From Sulfurovum sp. (GTDB lineage: Bacteria > Campylobacterota > Campylobacteria > Campylobacterales > Sulfurovaceae): DNA of 64,000 nucleotides. A program made the position numbers and the translations under genes. The notes under the pieces were generated by a model. That model saw only the letters and a program-made list of their open reading frames with translations, was not told the origin of the DNA and made no database searches. The DNA lies in contig JAUZSE010000025.1 in assembly GCA_030949725.1 (NCBI GenBank), positions 62,001 to 126,000 of the forward strand. The letters are read 5' to 3'. This document shows positions 46,329 through 56,804 of the stretch, piece by piece (positions within the stretch are counted from its first letter, which is position 1; every line of letters begins with the position of its first letter).

Positions 46329-48205
46329 AAAACTATTGAGCTATTATTTGATGATAGTAGGATTATTTTTTATAGGACGGATGATTTTATTTATTGCCAT
46401 ATTTTGACAGGTTTTCGCAGAGTGATGTAAACTATTGGCTTAGTTTTCTCTATGGTTTAAGGATGGACACTATGGTCGCATCCATGCTCTTAGTGATTCC
46501 TCTTATTGTACTTAGCTTTTCACCCAAAAGTTTGGCTAAAGTTTCAAATCTTTTTTTACGTCTCTATTTTGTTTTTGTTTTGAGCTTTCTTATTTATATA
46601 GAAAATGCAACTTTCCCTTTCTTCACTCAGTATGATGTTCGCCCAAATTTCAAATTTGTAGAGTATTTAGAATATCCGATAGAAGTATTCAATATGATTA
46701 TTGCAGACTATAAACTAGCACTCAGTATAGCTTTTGTGATGATAGGACTATTTGCATGGTTTTTCCTGGCTAAAACAAAGGAGAGTTTTCTGAGTATTTT
46801 AGAAGCTTCTTTATTAAAAAGAGTACTTTTGTTTTTACCTCTTGCCTTGATTCTTTTTATAGGTATTCGTTCTTCCTTTGGACATAGAGCTGCAAACATA
46901 TCTGATGCGATGTACTCCACTAATCGCATTGTAAATGAAGTAACGAAAAATTCACTTTATTCTATAGGGTATGCTATCTATGCAGATAAAAAATATGAAA
47001 CTAAAGCAGTAGAAATATATGGAAAAATGTCTACAGATGAAGCTATGAGAAGAATGAAAAATACGCTAGGGATTCAAGGAAATGATTTTAATGCTTCCTC
47101 AGTCTTCTCACGTTTAGAGAAGACACACTTCCCCTCGCAGAAAAAGAAAAATCTTGTTATTTTTCTTCAAGAAAGTTTAGGGTATCAATTTATTCGTCCT
47201 GAAATCACTCCACAATTACTAAAGTTAAAAAAAGAGGCCTTATGGTTTAGTGAAACATATTCTAATGGCACAAGGAGTGTAAGAGGTATTGCTGGGGTTA
47301 CGGCAGGGTTTTTAGCTGTACCAGGTAAAGGGGTTCTAAAACGAAACAAATCACAAAATAACTTTTTTACTTTTTCATCACTGTTGAAGCCGTTGGGCTA
47401 CCATACCATGTTTTTATATGGAGGAGAAGCACGCTTTGACAATATGCGTTCATGGTTCTTAGGCAATGGTTTTGATGAGGTTGTGGAGGAAAAAGATTAT
47501 ACAAATCCTAAATTTGTATCTACATGGGGTGTGAGTGATGAAGATTTAGCAGCCAAAGGAAATGCACGGTTTTCTGCATTATATGCACAGAAAAAACCCT
47601 TTGCAGCCCTGATGTTTAGTTCCTCTAATCACAGTCCTTTTGATATACCACCCGGACGAATAGAACCAGTGAAAAAAGGTGAAAGATGTGTGGAAAATGC
47701 TATACAATATGCTGACTATGCGATAGGTTTGTTCTTTGATGAAGCAAAAAAGTTACCTTATTATAAGGAGACTATTTTTGTAGTAATAGCAGACCATAAT
47801 ATACGCGTATATGGTGACGATGCTGTACCTGTAGATATGTTTCATATCCCCGCACTTATACTAGGTAATGGGGTAGAAGCAAGTGTATACGATAAATTAA
47901 CTTCTCAGACAGATGTACTAGCAACTGCTATAGATCTTTTGGGGAAAGATTTGAAGTACCCTATTTTGGGAAAATCTATTTTTTCTGATGTGAAAAACGA
48001 AGTAAACTTGATGCAGTTTAATGAGAGTTATGCCCTAAGGATAGGTGACAAGGTAGCTGTTGTAAGACCTAGGAAGCTTGCTGAAACATTTATGTATGTA
48101 GATAAACATTTGGTACCCACTTCACATGATGTTGAATTGGAGAAAAATGCTTTAGCTTTTATTATCGGACTCAATCATCTTTACAGTAAGCAACTGTTTC
48201 GTTAA
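46315..48205 (+). pseudogene. LTA synthase/MdoB-type sulfatase family membrane enzyme, one extra base near the start
   Basis: Alkaline-phosphatase-superfamily transferase of about 630 residues. Five membrane segments (first MIVGLFFIGRMILFIA, last ending near residue 195) precede an extracytoplasmic catalytic domain with NLVIFLQESLGYQF (metal-binding E), SNGTRSVRGIAG (catalytic threonine), FSSSNHSPFDIP and FVVIADHN. This family moves phosphoglycerol or phosphoethanolamine to glycans. The first 30 codons lie in another frame; deleting one C in GCCATATTTT joins them to YFDRFSQSDVNYWL. If the base is real, translation could still start at a TTG at 46394. Confidence 0.83.
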
Positions 48206-48217
48206 TGAAGCTAGAGA

Positions 48218-49063
48218 ATGAATAAAAAAATAATAAGTATAACCATAGTGACAGTGATTGTTATAGGTTGGAATCTTATGGTTGCTTATGTTGATAATCA
48301 TCTACAATCAAAGAAAGATACAGCCATCTATAATAGTTGTCATAAAGTTTGGGCTGCTCGCGGACTTTATAAAAATCATAATGAACAAAATTCCATTATA
48401 AGTATGCAACGTGCATTTGCAAATTCTGCATTGGGTGTAGAAGTTGATTTTTATTATGATGTCAAGATGAATCGCTTTATTGTCTCGCATAACAAGCCTA
48501 TCAAAAGTAGTGGAGGAAACCTTGTCTACACTAAAAAAAATGGAAAACTACTTACCATAGAAAAGTTATTGAAAGCTACAGGAGAAGGGCATTACTTTTG
48601 GTTTGATTATAAAAATCTAGATAAATTAACTGCGCAAGAGACAGAAAAAGCCATTGAACGTTTACTGAGTATCACACAAAAAGATGCGATCGGTAAGCGT
48701 CTTTATATTGAAGGTTCTAATCCCCTTATCCTCTCTAAGTATACCCATGCGGGATTTAAAACCATTTTGGGTATTCATCCTTTGCGCGAGAGTAATCCGT
48801 TTGCATCTATGGTCATCAATGCTTACAAGATAGCTTACTATTTTACAGATATTAGTGCTATTGCTTTGCCTTATGGTTCAATAGATAAGCCTATTTATGG
48901 AAAAAACACAGAAAAAAATCTCAGTCCTATTCCTATTTTTCTTTTTCATGTCCCTGATAATAAGGACTTACTTGAGAGTTTACTAAGAAAAAGTAGTATT
49001 AAAGTGCTTCTTGTTGGTAGAGATGTGAGCGTTGACCGTTTTGATGCCAACGCTTGTGAGTAG
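48218..49063 (+). CDS. Glycerophosphodiester phosphodiesterase-like protein
   Basis: 281 residues with an N-terminal membrane anchor or signal (IISITIVTVIVIGWNLMVAY). The sequence then follows the GDPD pattern: AARGLYKNHNEQNSI, MQRAFANSALGVEVDFYYD with the metal-binding ExD, and FIVSHNKPI near residue 87. The usual first catalytic histidine (HRG) is replaced here by ARG, so activity may be altered or another histidine (CHK, six residues earlier) may serve. It follows the phosphoglycerol/phosphoethanolamine-type transferase gene by 12 bases, which suggests that the two process related phospho-substituents. Confidence 0.72.
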   Translation: MNKKIISITIVTVIVIGWNLMVAYVDNHLQSKKDTAIYNSCHKVWAARGLYKNHNEQNSIISMQRAFANSALGVEVDFYYDVKMNRFIVSHNKPIKSSGGNLVYTKKNGKLLTIEKLLKATGEGHYFWFDYKNLDKLTAQETEKAIERLLSITQKDAIGKRLYIEGSNPLILSKYTHAGFKTILGIHPLRESNPFASMVINAYKIAYYFTDISAIALPYGSIDKPIYGKNTEKNLSPIPIFLFHVPDNKDLLESLLRKSSIKVLLVGRDVSVDRFDANACE

Positions 49064-49078
49064 TTAGAGTGTTTTAAA

Positions 49079-49645
49079 CTAAATAAAAGCATCATCCACA
49101 CCTTGACAGATAATATGTCCTATCAGAATATGTATCTCTTGTATACGTGGTGTATCATGGGAGGGGACAATGAGGTTAAGCGTACAAACGTCACTCATAG
49201 CACCTCCGTCACGTCCAGACAAACCTAGTGTGTGACAGCCCATTTCTTTGGCAAGTGTGAGTGCTGAGATGACATTGTTAGAGTTTCCACTTGTAGAGAT
49301 GCCTATGAGAAGATCACCTTTATTGGCTAGTGCTTCAACCTGTCTGTCAAATATACGATCATAACCATAGTCATTACCGATGGCTGTAAGGGCAGATGTA
49401 TCTGTAGTTAATGCAATACCCGGTAATCCTCTACGTTCTGTCTTATAGCGTCCTGTAAGCTCAGCAGCAATATGTTGTGCATCCGCAGCAGAGCCACCAT
49501 TTCCACAAAGTAATACTTTGTATCCACCTTTAAGCGTTTGAGTCACTAGCTTTGAAGCTTGCTCAATAGATGGAATCATTGTTTCTATCGTTCTTTCTAT
49601 AGTTTCCTTGTGTGCTTGTAGCTCACGTTCTATCATACTTCGCAT
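49079..49645 (-). CDS. gmhA: Sedoheptulose 7-phosphate isomerase
   Basis: First step of ADP-heptose synthesis. 188 residues of the SIS fold with [20 protein letters not shown] near residue 45, [14 protein letters not shown] near residue 112 and [13 protein letters not shown] at the end. The gene lies three bases behind gmhB, whose last codons (AAAGGA) serve as its ribosome site. Confidence 0.95.
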   Translation of the reverse strand: MRSMIERELQAHKETIERTIETMIPSIEQASKLVTQTLKGGYKVLLCGNGGSAADAQHIAAELTGRYKTERRGLPGIALTTDTSALTAIGNDYGYDRIFDRQVEALANKGDLLIGISTSGNSNNVISALTLAKEMGCHTLGLSGRDGGAMSDVCTLNLIVPSHDTPRIQEIHILIGHIICQGVDDAFI

Positions 49646-49648
49646 TTT

Positions 49649-50188
49649 CTATCCTTTAATAGACATCTTATCGCTATTTTCTTTCAAGTACTCTATACAT
49701 ACTGCTATAGAAGTAAAGTGATAGTCATAATGCTCAAAGGTATTGTCACCTATGGCAATGCTTGAACCTATATGGGCATTGTGTGCTAGGTCTATGTCGC
49801 TTTGCTTATCTCCTATCATCCAAGAGTTTTCCAAATCTATAGGGTAATGTGTGAGGATATTGTCTATCATCCCCGTTTTTGGTTTTCTGCAATGGCAATT
49901 TTCGTTTGGTGTATGAGGACAATAGGCTACCTCTTTAATGTCAATACCCTTTTGTTCTAGTGTCCCCGTCATCCAATCTGTTAGTGTTCCAAATGCTTCA
50001 AGTGTGTAGTAGCCGCGTCCGATGCCAGACTGGTTCGTGACGATAAAAAGAAGATATCCCTTTTTAGTAAAAAACTGAAGTAATTCAAATATGCCATGAG
50101 AGAATTCAAAATCGCTTATCTTATAGACATAAGCATGATCTACATTGATGATACCATCACGGTCAAGAAAAAGGGCTTTTTGTTTCAT
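49649..50188 (-). CDS. gmhB: D-glycero-D-manno-heptose 1,7-bisphosphate phosphatase
   Basis: 179-residue HAD phosphatase. LFLDRDGIINVDHAYV carries the nucleophile, FIVTNQSGIGRGYY motif two, and WMIGDKQSDIDLA the metal ligands. The zinc-binding loop CPHTPNENCHCRKPKTG is present. The gene is divergent from msbA. Confidence 0.94.
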   Translation of the reverse strand: MKQKALFLDRDGIINVDHAYVYKISDFEFSHGIFELLQFFTKKGYLLFIVTNQSGIGRGYYTLEAFGTLTDWMTGTLEQKGIDIKEVAYCPHTPNENCHCRKPKTGMIDNILTHYPIDLENSWMIGDKQSDIDLAHNAHIGSSIAIGDNTFEHYDYHFTSIAVCIEYLKENSDKMSIKG

Positions 50189-50264
50189 TGTGTTTTAATT
50201 CCTTATATATGATTTTACCATACATATATAAAATTTTATAAATAAATTTTTTGTAACAATACTG

Positions 50265-50270
50265 TATAAT
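50265..50270 (+). promoter_or_regulatory. Candidate -10 box of msbA
   Basis: TATAAT in ACTGTATAATTTACC, 30 bases before the TTG start, within the gmhB-msbA divergent gap. Confidence 0.5.
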
Positions 50271-50300
50271 TTACCATTAACTTAGAAAGAGAATGAAACC

Positions 50301-52004
50301 TTGAAACAATTATTAAAATATTTTCTCCCTTTTATGATGGGATATAAACAAAAATTCTTATTTGCTATTTTGGGTATGGTTGCTGTTGCTGTAGGTACAA
50401 CACTCTCTGCACACATTTTGAAACCAGTGCTTGATGATGTGTTTATCAACAAAGATGCCCAGATGTTAAAGCTTATTCCTTTTGCTATTGTGGGTGTTTT
50501 TATGCTCAAATCTTTAGGACGTTATGTGCAAACGTATTATACGGTGTATATAGGAGATGATATTGTTCGTAAGTTACGAGATAAGCTTTCTCTGCATTTG
50601 ATGCATCAAGATATGGCGTATCTGAACAAAATGCGTAGTGGTGAATTACTCAGTCGGGTTACGAGTGATATAACCCGTATTCAGACAGTGGTTTCTTCTC
50701 TTATACCCTCGTTAATGGTTAAGTCTATGCTGATTGTGACACTTACATCTTATGTGATTTATCAGAGTCCTAAGCTTGCTTTTTATTTTCTGTTTATTAT
50801 GCCACTGGCACTTTTTCCTCTTCAGATTTTGGCAAAAAAGATGAAAAAATATTCAAAAGGTTCACAAGAGAGTAGTGCTGATCTCACTTCAAGACTCACC
50901 GAAATTTTTAACAATATTGAAGTCATCAAATCAAGTTCATCTCAGGCGTATGAGCATAAACGATTTTCAAAAGAAAATATGAATTTCTTTAAACTTTCGA
51001 TTAAGCAGATGAAAGTCAATGCTTTGGTAGGAGCCTCGCTAGAAGTATTTGGTTCTGTAGCTATGGCAGTGGCTATTTATGTGGGTGCGCTTCAAGTGAT
51101 CCATGATGAAATCACAGTGGGTACTTTCTTTGCTTTTATCACAGCACTTTTTATGCTTTATGATCCGATCAAAGGTTTATCTAATATACATAACCGTATT
51201 CAAGATGCCGTCGCTGCAACAGAACGCCTAAATGAATTGTTTGACAGTACACCAACCATTGTCTCTGGAGATACAAAGCTAGAGCAGGTGGATACTGTAA
51301 CTTTCAAGTCCGTCTGGCTCAACTATGCAGATAAAATGGCACTAAGCCATATAGACCTTGAAGCAAAAAAAGGAAAAGTGTATGCACTCATAGGTGACAG
51401 TGGGGCAGGGAAGAGTAGCCTTGTCAATTTGTTGGTACGTTTTTATGACCCCAGCGATGGAATATTAAATATCAATGGTGTAAATATATCAAGCTATACA
51501 CTAGACTCCTTACATCAAAATATTTCGTATGTGACACAACGGATTTATATTTTCCAAGACACTATTTTGGCAAATGTTTCTTATGGAGGGTTGGCTGATG
51601 AGGAGAGGGTCGTTAAAGCATTGAAAAAAGCACAAGCTTGGGACTTTGTTGAGCTTATGGATGAGGGTATTCATACTGTACTAGATGAGTTTGGTGTAAA
51701 CCTAAGTGGTGGACAAAGACAAAGAATAACACTAGCAAGAGCACTCTACAAATCACCAGGGATCTTGATACTAGATGAAGCCACTTCTGCACTAGACAAC
51801 AAAAGTGAAAAAGCCATCAAACACTCATTAGAAGCCATAAAAGATGAGATGATCACCTTTGTTGTGGCACACCGTTTAAGCACGATAGAGGATGCAGATG
51901 AGATATTGGTTTTTGAAAAAGGACACATTGTAAGTAGAGGTACTTACGCGGAACTATCTGCTTCTTCTGAGGCGTTTCAAAAGCTCACAAGTGCTAAAGG
52001 TTGA
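50301..52004 (+). CDS. msbA: Lipid A-core flippase, ABC transporter
   Basis: 567 residues. Six membrane helices in the first 310 residues (ABC type IV exporter), then the nucleotide-binding domain with ALIGDSGAGKSSL near residue 360, the signature NLSGGQRQRITLARAL near residue 465 and Walker B GILILDEATSAL. Surrounded by lipid A and core genes, it most likely flips lipid A-core across the inner membrane. The start codon is TTG. A peptide or other-lipid exporter is possible but less likely. Confidence 0.88.
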   Translation: MKQLLKYFLPFMMGYKQKFLFAILGMVAVAVGTTLSAHILKPVLDDVFINKDAQMLKLIPFAIVGVFMLKSLGRYVQTYYTVYIGDDIVRKLRDKLSLHLMHQDMAYLNKMRSGELLSRVTSDITRIQTVVSSLIPSLMVKSMLIVTLTSYVIYQSPKLAFYFLFIMPLALFPLQILAKKMKKYSKGSQESSADLTSRLTEIFNNIEVIKSSSSQAYEHKRFSKENMNFFKLSIKQMKVNALVGASLEVFGSVAMAVAIYVGALQVIHDEITVGTFFAFITALFMLYDPIKGLSNIHNRIQDAVAATERLNELFDSTPTIVSGDTKLEQVDTVTFKSVWLNYADKMALSHIDLEAKKGKVYALIGDSGAGKSSLVNLLVRFYDPSDGILNINGVNISSYTLDSLHQNISYVTQRIYIFQDTILANVSYGGLADEERVVKALKKAQAWDFVELMDEGIHTVLDEFGVNLSGGQRQRITLARALYKSPGILILDEATSALDNKSEKAIKHSLEAIKDEMITFVVAHRLSTIEDADEILVFEKGHIVSRGTYAELSASSEAFQKLTSAKG

Positions 52005-52027
52005 GGATAAAGAAAAAGGATTTTATC

Positions 52028-52895
52028 TTAGTCCTTATTCTCCGACTCCTCTTCTTTCTTCATACCACCTATAAACTCCAAAAAGAAAGCCAAAAAGACA
52101 GAAAGCATTAATCCTGTAATGAAAGCAACGATGACTATGAGCTTTTTGCTTCGGTTTAATTGCATAATCCAATGTTTCTATTTCTCCTACTATTTTTGTT
52201 GGTTTTATCATAAGTGGTGTTAGGGAAAGTTTTAATGCTTGTTCTTTTTTCTTAAGTCCAGAGAGGTACTTTTTAAGATTTTGAAGTTCTGTCTGCTTTT
52301 GAGCTATTTGTAAAGCATAAATTCCTGCAAGCGCAGCATCTTCACTTTTGAGTAAAATGATCTTTTGACTGTAAGTATCTAAATCTTTTTTCATTTGTAT
52401 CAGACTCATAGTATTTTCTTTTATATCTTCTTGTACAAGTAGGATCAACTCTTGTTTATTATTTACATAAGCATCAGTTTTCTCTTTATATTGCGTTTCA
52501 ATTTTAGTGATAACAGTTTGTATGTACTTTATGGCTTCTTCATTGGAGTATCCATGTATAGTGATTGAAAGAATATTAGAAGATTTTTTAGGCACTGAAA
52601 TAGTCTTTACTCTTGGAAGTTCAATCTTTTTATTCTTGACATTAACTTGATATTCATAAGAGAGTTTTTGTTGAATGTTATAGATGTCATCTATAGGCTT
52701 TGCACCTATCTGACCTACTTCGATCATCGCTTTTACTTCATATACAGGTTTCGCTATGAAAAAAGCGTATATCACAGCGAGGATGGTCAGAAGAATAGTC
52801 ACTCCCCAAAGTAATTTTTTACGTCTTTTAAGGACTGAGAACAGTTCTCTTAAGTCTATTTTGTCTTCTTCTATGTATTGTGTGTTATTTTGCAA
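52028..52895 (-). pseudogene. wzz: Chain-length determinant protein (Wzz family), extra A near the end
   Basis: Two membrane helices flank a periplasmic coiled-coil. The N-terminal one is LWGVTILLTILAVIYAFFIA near residue 30, preceded by IDLRELFSVLKRRKK. The frame given ends in a scrambled tail after KPKQKAHSH. Reading A5 as A4 there restores LIVIVAFITGLMLSVFLAFFLE, the expected second helix with the proline-rich PxxP-type approach, and a charged end. Corrected length is about 288 residues. It regulates the length of the polysaccharide made by the Wzy protein encoded in the same cluster. Confidence 0.82.
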
Positions 52896-52956
52896 TGTTG
52901 TATCCTCTTGTATGATGTAGAAAGTTTAAATGTATTATCTCATAATAGCACTTATA

Positions 52957-54276
52957 CTAGCTTGCACCCTCACGGACAAGTACTGTTTTAACAGTTTTAA
53001 GTAAGATAACAAGATCCATCCAAAGGTTCCAGTTTCTGATGTACCATACATCAAGTTCAACACGAGAGTGAAAGTCTATGTCCGAACGACCACTCACTTG
53101 CCAAAGCCCAGTAATTCCAGGTTTGACCGTGAGTACAGTGTCTATGTCTTCTCCTATTTTCTCTTTTTCATTGAGCATATAGGGTCGAGGTCCTATGAAG
53201 CTCATCTCATTTTTAAAAACATTAAATATCTGAGGTAGTTCATCTAATGAAGTTCTTCGTAATTTATCACCTATTCTGGTGATACGTGGGTCATTTTGGT
53301 ACTTATGGTAAGTATCATAAAATGCAACTTCTTCAGGATGCTCTTTTAGATAAACATTTAGTTTGTCATCACTCTCTTCCAACATGGTTCTAAACTTATA
53401 ACATACAAAAACTTTTCCATTTTGAGCAAGTCGTTCCTGTTTAAAAAGAATAGAACTGTTGGGTTCTTCTTTTCGTATTTTATATGCGATGTAAAGCATA
53501 ATAGGGACAAGCAGTGGAAACACTAGTATGAACATTGTAAAATCTGAGATTTTTTTTATCCATAGTCTATATCTACATTTAAGACGATTTTGAAATACAA
53601 TCAAATTGGTACGGGTATTAGATAGTCTATATATGTGAGAATGTGTCAAATCGTATTCATCCATAAGAGGGATAAAAATCACCTCATGACTTTCTCCTAT
53701 CTCTTGATTGATGATTTGTTTAAGTGTGTTGAGATCTTCAGTGTGAGAATTAATAAAGACGGTTTTTGGTTTACGATCTTTTGCATCCACATACCCAAGG
53801 TAGTGGTTCCCAAATATCTCTTCTTTTAAAAATGGATCATCCCCATAAATTCTTGCTCTTCGCTTCCATAGCCCAAGTCTAAAAAGTAATTTCTTAAAAA
53901 TATTTTTCGAAAGAGGCAATAAGAAAGTCATAAAAAGAAAAGAAAAAATGATAACTGCTCTAGAATAGTCTTGTATACTTTTTGTCATAGCAAGATATGC
54001 GAGTATAATGAGGAAAGAAAATAATAAACTCTTGAGTATAACTCTGTTTTCATGCCAAAAATCATAACGATGGGCATATATACCTTCATAAAGAAGTAGT
54101 GTAACAGTAACTATATAAAGTGGATAGAATGTAGTATAATTAGCAAGAGAGTAGCTATCTAGATTACCGAAAGTATCTCCTAACATGTTCCGTAGTATAT
54201 ATGCTAATGTAAGAGAGATAAATATGACGAAAATATCTATTAGAATAAATATGAATTTAGCAGTATATTCTTTCAT
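52957..54276 (-). CDS. Undecaprenyl-phosphate sugar phosphotransferase (WbaP/WcaJ-like)
   Basis: About 440 residues from the ATG with GAGACTAAG just upstream; an upstream start would overlap the next gene's corrected end. Four to five N-terminal membrane segments, a central CoA-binding-like domain, then the bacterial sugar transferase domain with FKQERLAQNGKVFVCYKFRTM, RRTSLDELPQIFNVFKNEMSFIGPRPY and VKPGITGLWQVSGRSD. It loads the first sugar phosphate onto undecaprenyl phosphate to start the repeat unit. Confidence 0.9.
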   Translation of the reverse strand: MKEYTAKFIFILIDIFVIFISLTLAYILRNMLGDTFGNLDSYSLANYTTFYPLYIVTVTLLLYEGIYAHRYDFWHENRVILKSLLFSFLIILAYLAMTKSIQDYSRAVIIFSFLFMTFLLPLSKNIFKKLLFRLGLWKRRARIYGDDPFLKEEIFGNHYLGYVDAKDRKPKTVFINSHTEDLNTLKQIINQEIGESHEVIFIPLMDEYDLTHSHIYRLSNTRTNLIVFQNRLKCRYRLWIKKISDFTMFILVFPLLVPIMLYIAYKIRKEEPNSSILFKQERLAQNGKVFVCYKFRTMLEESDDKLNVYLKEHPEEVAFYDTYHKYQNDPRITRIGDKLRRTSLDELPQIFNVFKNEMSFIGPRPYMLNEKEKIGEDIDTVLTVKPGITGLWQVSGRSDIDFHSRVELDVWYIRNWNLWMDLVILLKTVKTVLVREGAS

Positions 54277-54313
54277 CTTAGTCTCTTTGTAATTTTTTGT
54301 AATTATAGCAAAA

Positions 54314-55418
54314 TTAATTTCGATTAAAGTCATTTAATAGATTTAAAAAAAGTTGTTCATAGTCATTAACTATTTTATCCCATGTATATAATTCAGTAAT
54401 TTTTTTTTCTATTGTTTTTTATCTTATCATTATGATCTTTGTGAGATACTTGAGTTAAGACTTCAAGAACATCGTTTACGGTAGAAAAATAAAATGCGTC
54501 CTCTCCCAAAATAGCTGAATTAAATTCATTATTGTTTGCACATATCAAAGCACTTGATGCCATTGCTTCAAGTAGTGAGGGGTTTGTCCCTCCTACTGTA
54601 TGACCATGAAAATACAAATTAGAAAAATGACGGAGATTATTTAAAGAATTTATGTCATAAATTCCACCAATAAATTTAATATTTTTATGCTCTCTAAACT
54701 TATTTGTAAGATATTCACCAAACTTCGTTTCATATTTACCAACAACTAAAAATGGTACATCATTATTTGCCTGAACAATGCCATCTAAAATGATTTCTAT
54801 ACTGTTCTCAGGTTCGAGTCTAGCTATAAGCATGTTATACGCATAAGGTTTAACGCTATAAGCATCCAACATACTAATATTTTCATCGTGAAAGAGGTGT
54901 GACCCATAAGGGATATAAGTTGATTCTACATCATACTTCTTTTTAAGATAATTTTCTATCCCTGTAGAGTCACTCACAAGATGATCACTTTTTCTCACTG
55001 CTAATGACTCTGCCCATTGTAGAAACTTTTGTACTTTTACAGAAAACTTTGTACGCTTCCACTCTAATCCGTCCATATTGGTAACGACTATTGACTTCTT
55101 AGGGTGAAGCCAAAAGGAGACAGAACTACTTGTATACCCGAGCTCTAAAATGATGTCAAAGTCTTTTTTACGTGTATCTAGTATGGATAAAAAGTCATAA
55201 ACAAATTGTCCAGCCGTGCCTATTTTGTTTTCAGGGTCATAAATATGTTTTATATTGACACCATTCCAAGTAGATTCTTGGTAGGGGTGTGTATCTGAAT
55301 TGTAAACAGTGACTTCATGTCCGTTGTTGACTAAACCTAAAGCCAAATACTCTGCAAACTGTTCAAACCCACCGTAATTATTTGGAATACCTCTTGTGCC
55401 TAAAATTGCTATTCTCAT
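54314..55418 (-). pseudogene. GT-B glycosyltransferase with DUF1972 domain, extra A near the end
   Basis: Begins MRIAILGTRGIPNNYGGFEQ, the DUF1972 signature of rhamnosyltransferase-like enzymes (WcaJ-associated, EpsF/WsaF-like), followed by a GT1/GT4 donor half with NMLIARLEPENSIEIILDG and GGTNPSLLEAMASSALI. The frame given ends KNNRKKNY in an A9 run; with A8 it continues KITELYTWDKIVNDYEQL and ends at 54314. About 367 residues. It probably adds an early sugar of the repeat unit. Confidence 0.83.
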
Positions 55419-56804
55419 TTATTCCCTTTCGCTAGTGCGGTGTTTAGTTTGATATATTATATATAAGAAGAAAATTACAAAAACTAAAATTTGATGTTTG
55501 TTTATGCCTGCATTAGTGATTTCTGTTATTAACCAAACAAGGAAGGGTATGAAATAATAGAAATTAACTCTTTTATATACATAATAAAATATAGAGTACA
55601 GTAAAATCCAAATTATAATTCCGAATTCGGAAAGAATATGTAAATAACCATTATGGGCATCTAATAAATATGGTGCACCCCATAAAGTATGAGTACCAAA
55701 TACTCCTAATTCAAGAAAATCATATTCATATTTGTAGCTATTCCATGTCCAATAGCCTACTCCTTCAAAAATATGATCTGAAAACATTTCAATACTTATC
55801 ACCCATATTATTCCTCGAGTATAAAGTGAACTAAATGTGCCAATATAGTCATGTGTTGCTAGGTAGGTATAGGCAAAATAGATTATACAAAGAAATAATG
55901 TAATAAATATATACTTGATAATTTGTTTATTTTTTTTAATATGTTTAGAATAGTATATAAATATAAATAATAGTAAAAAAGACATGGTTGCAGCCTTGCC
56001 ACCTGTTAGAAGTAGCATTGATATAACTATTAAAAATAATATGATAGATTTTTTTTTGAAATATACTAAAAAAATTGCATAATACAATACGATGATATTG
56101 CCAAATACATTATTGGCAAAAGTAGAATGGTTCATTCGTTCAGCATGTGTAAAAATATAAGTATAGACGAAACTATCCATGATTAATAAAATGAAGCTCG
56201 TTAATAGGCCAAGGTAAAAATATCTTATATTAATACTATTGTCGATATAGATCTCATCAATTATAATTAATAAAAAGAAGAGTCTAAAGAAAACTAATAT
56301 TCCAGCATATGTATTAGCTGAATAGGGTGTACTAGTATGTATGAATAGATATATGAAACCATAAATAATAGTAATAACTATAAATGTGATTTTAAAATAA
56401 TCAAATTTTACTTTTATTTGCTCTTTATATATGAATAGTTTTACCAAGAAAAAACCAATGATAAAGAGATCAAGATAGCTTATAATTGATATAGGTAAAC
56501 TGACACTCTCATATATGTCAGCATCAAAACTAGGAAAAAAGTTATCAATCGCTCCTGGTACATTCATAATTAAAATAGGAAATACAAATTGTTTTATTCT
56601 TGTTTTTGCATTCACTATGATTAGTAAAGATAAAATGAAAAAGACAGCGAGAGATATAAAAAACTTGATATTTAAATCTTGATTATAGTCAAAGATAATA
56701 AATGGGATGCTAACACAATATATAAAAAGTGTTAGAAATGCTAAAAATATATAATTTTCTGATTGGCATGATGTATCAACATTATTTAACAGCGTATATT
56801 TCAT
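55419..56804 (-). CDS. wzy: O-antigen polymerase-like membrane protein (Wzy)
   Basis: 461 residues with at least eleven hydrophobic segments and low base composition, typical of Wzy proteins, which are poorly conserved. A periplasmic loop near residues 330-385 contains RGIIWVISIEMFSDHIFEGVG and LDAHNGYLHILSEFGII, the Wzy_C-like motif with HNGYL. With flippase, Wzz and initiating transferase genes adjacent, polymerisation of the repeat unit is the likely role. Its ATG overlaps the stop of the polysialyltransferase-like gene. Confidence 0.8.
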   Translation of the reverse strand: MKYTLLNNVDTSCQSENYIFLAFLTLFIYCVSIPFIIFDYNQDLNIKFFISLAVFFILSLLIIVNAKTRIKQFVFPILIMNVPGAIDNFFPSFDADIYESVSLPISIISYLDLFIIGFFLVKLFIYKEQIKVKFDYFKITFIVITIIYGFIYLFIHTSTPYSANTYAGILVFFRLFFLLIIIDEIYIDNSINIRYFYLGLLTSFILLIMDSFVYTYIFTHAERMNHSTFANNVFGNIIVLYYAIFLVYFKKKSIILFLIVISMLLLTGGKAATMSFLLLFIFIYYSKHIKKNKQIIKYIFITLFLCIIYFAYTYLATHDYIGTFSSLYTRGIIWVISIEMFSDHIFEGVGYWTWNSYKYEYDFLELGVFGTHTLWGAPYLLDAHNGYLHILSEFGIIIWILLYSIFYYVYKRVNFYYFIPFLVWLITEITNAGINKHQILVFVIFFLYIIYQTKHRTSERE

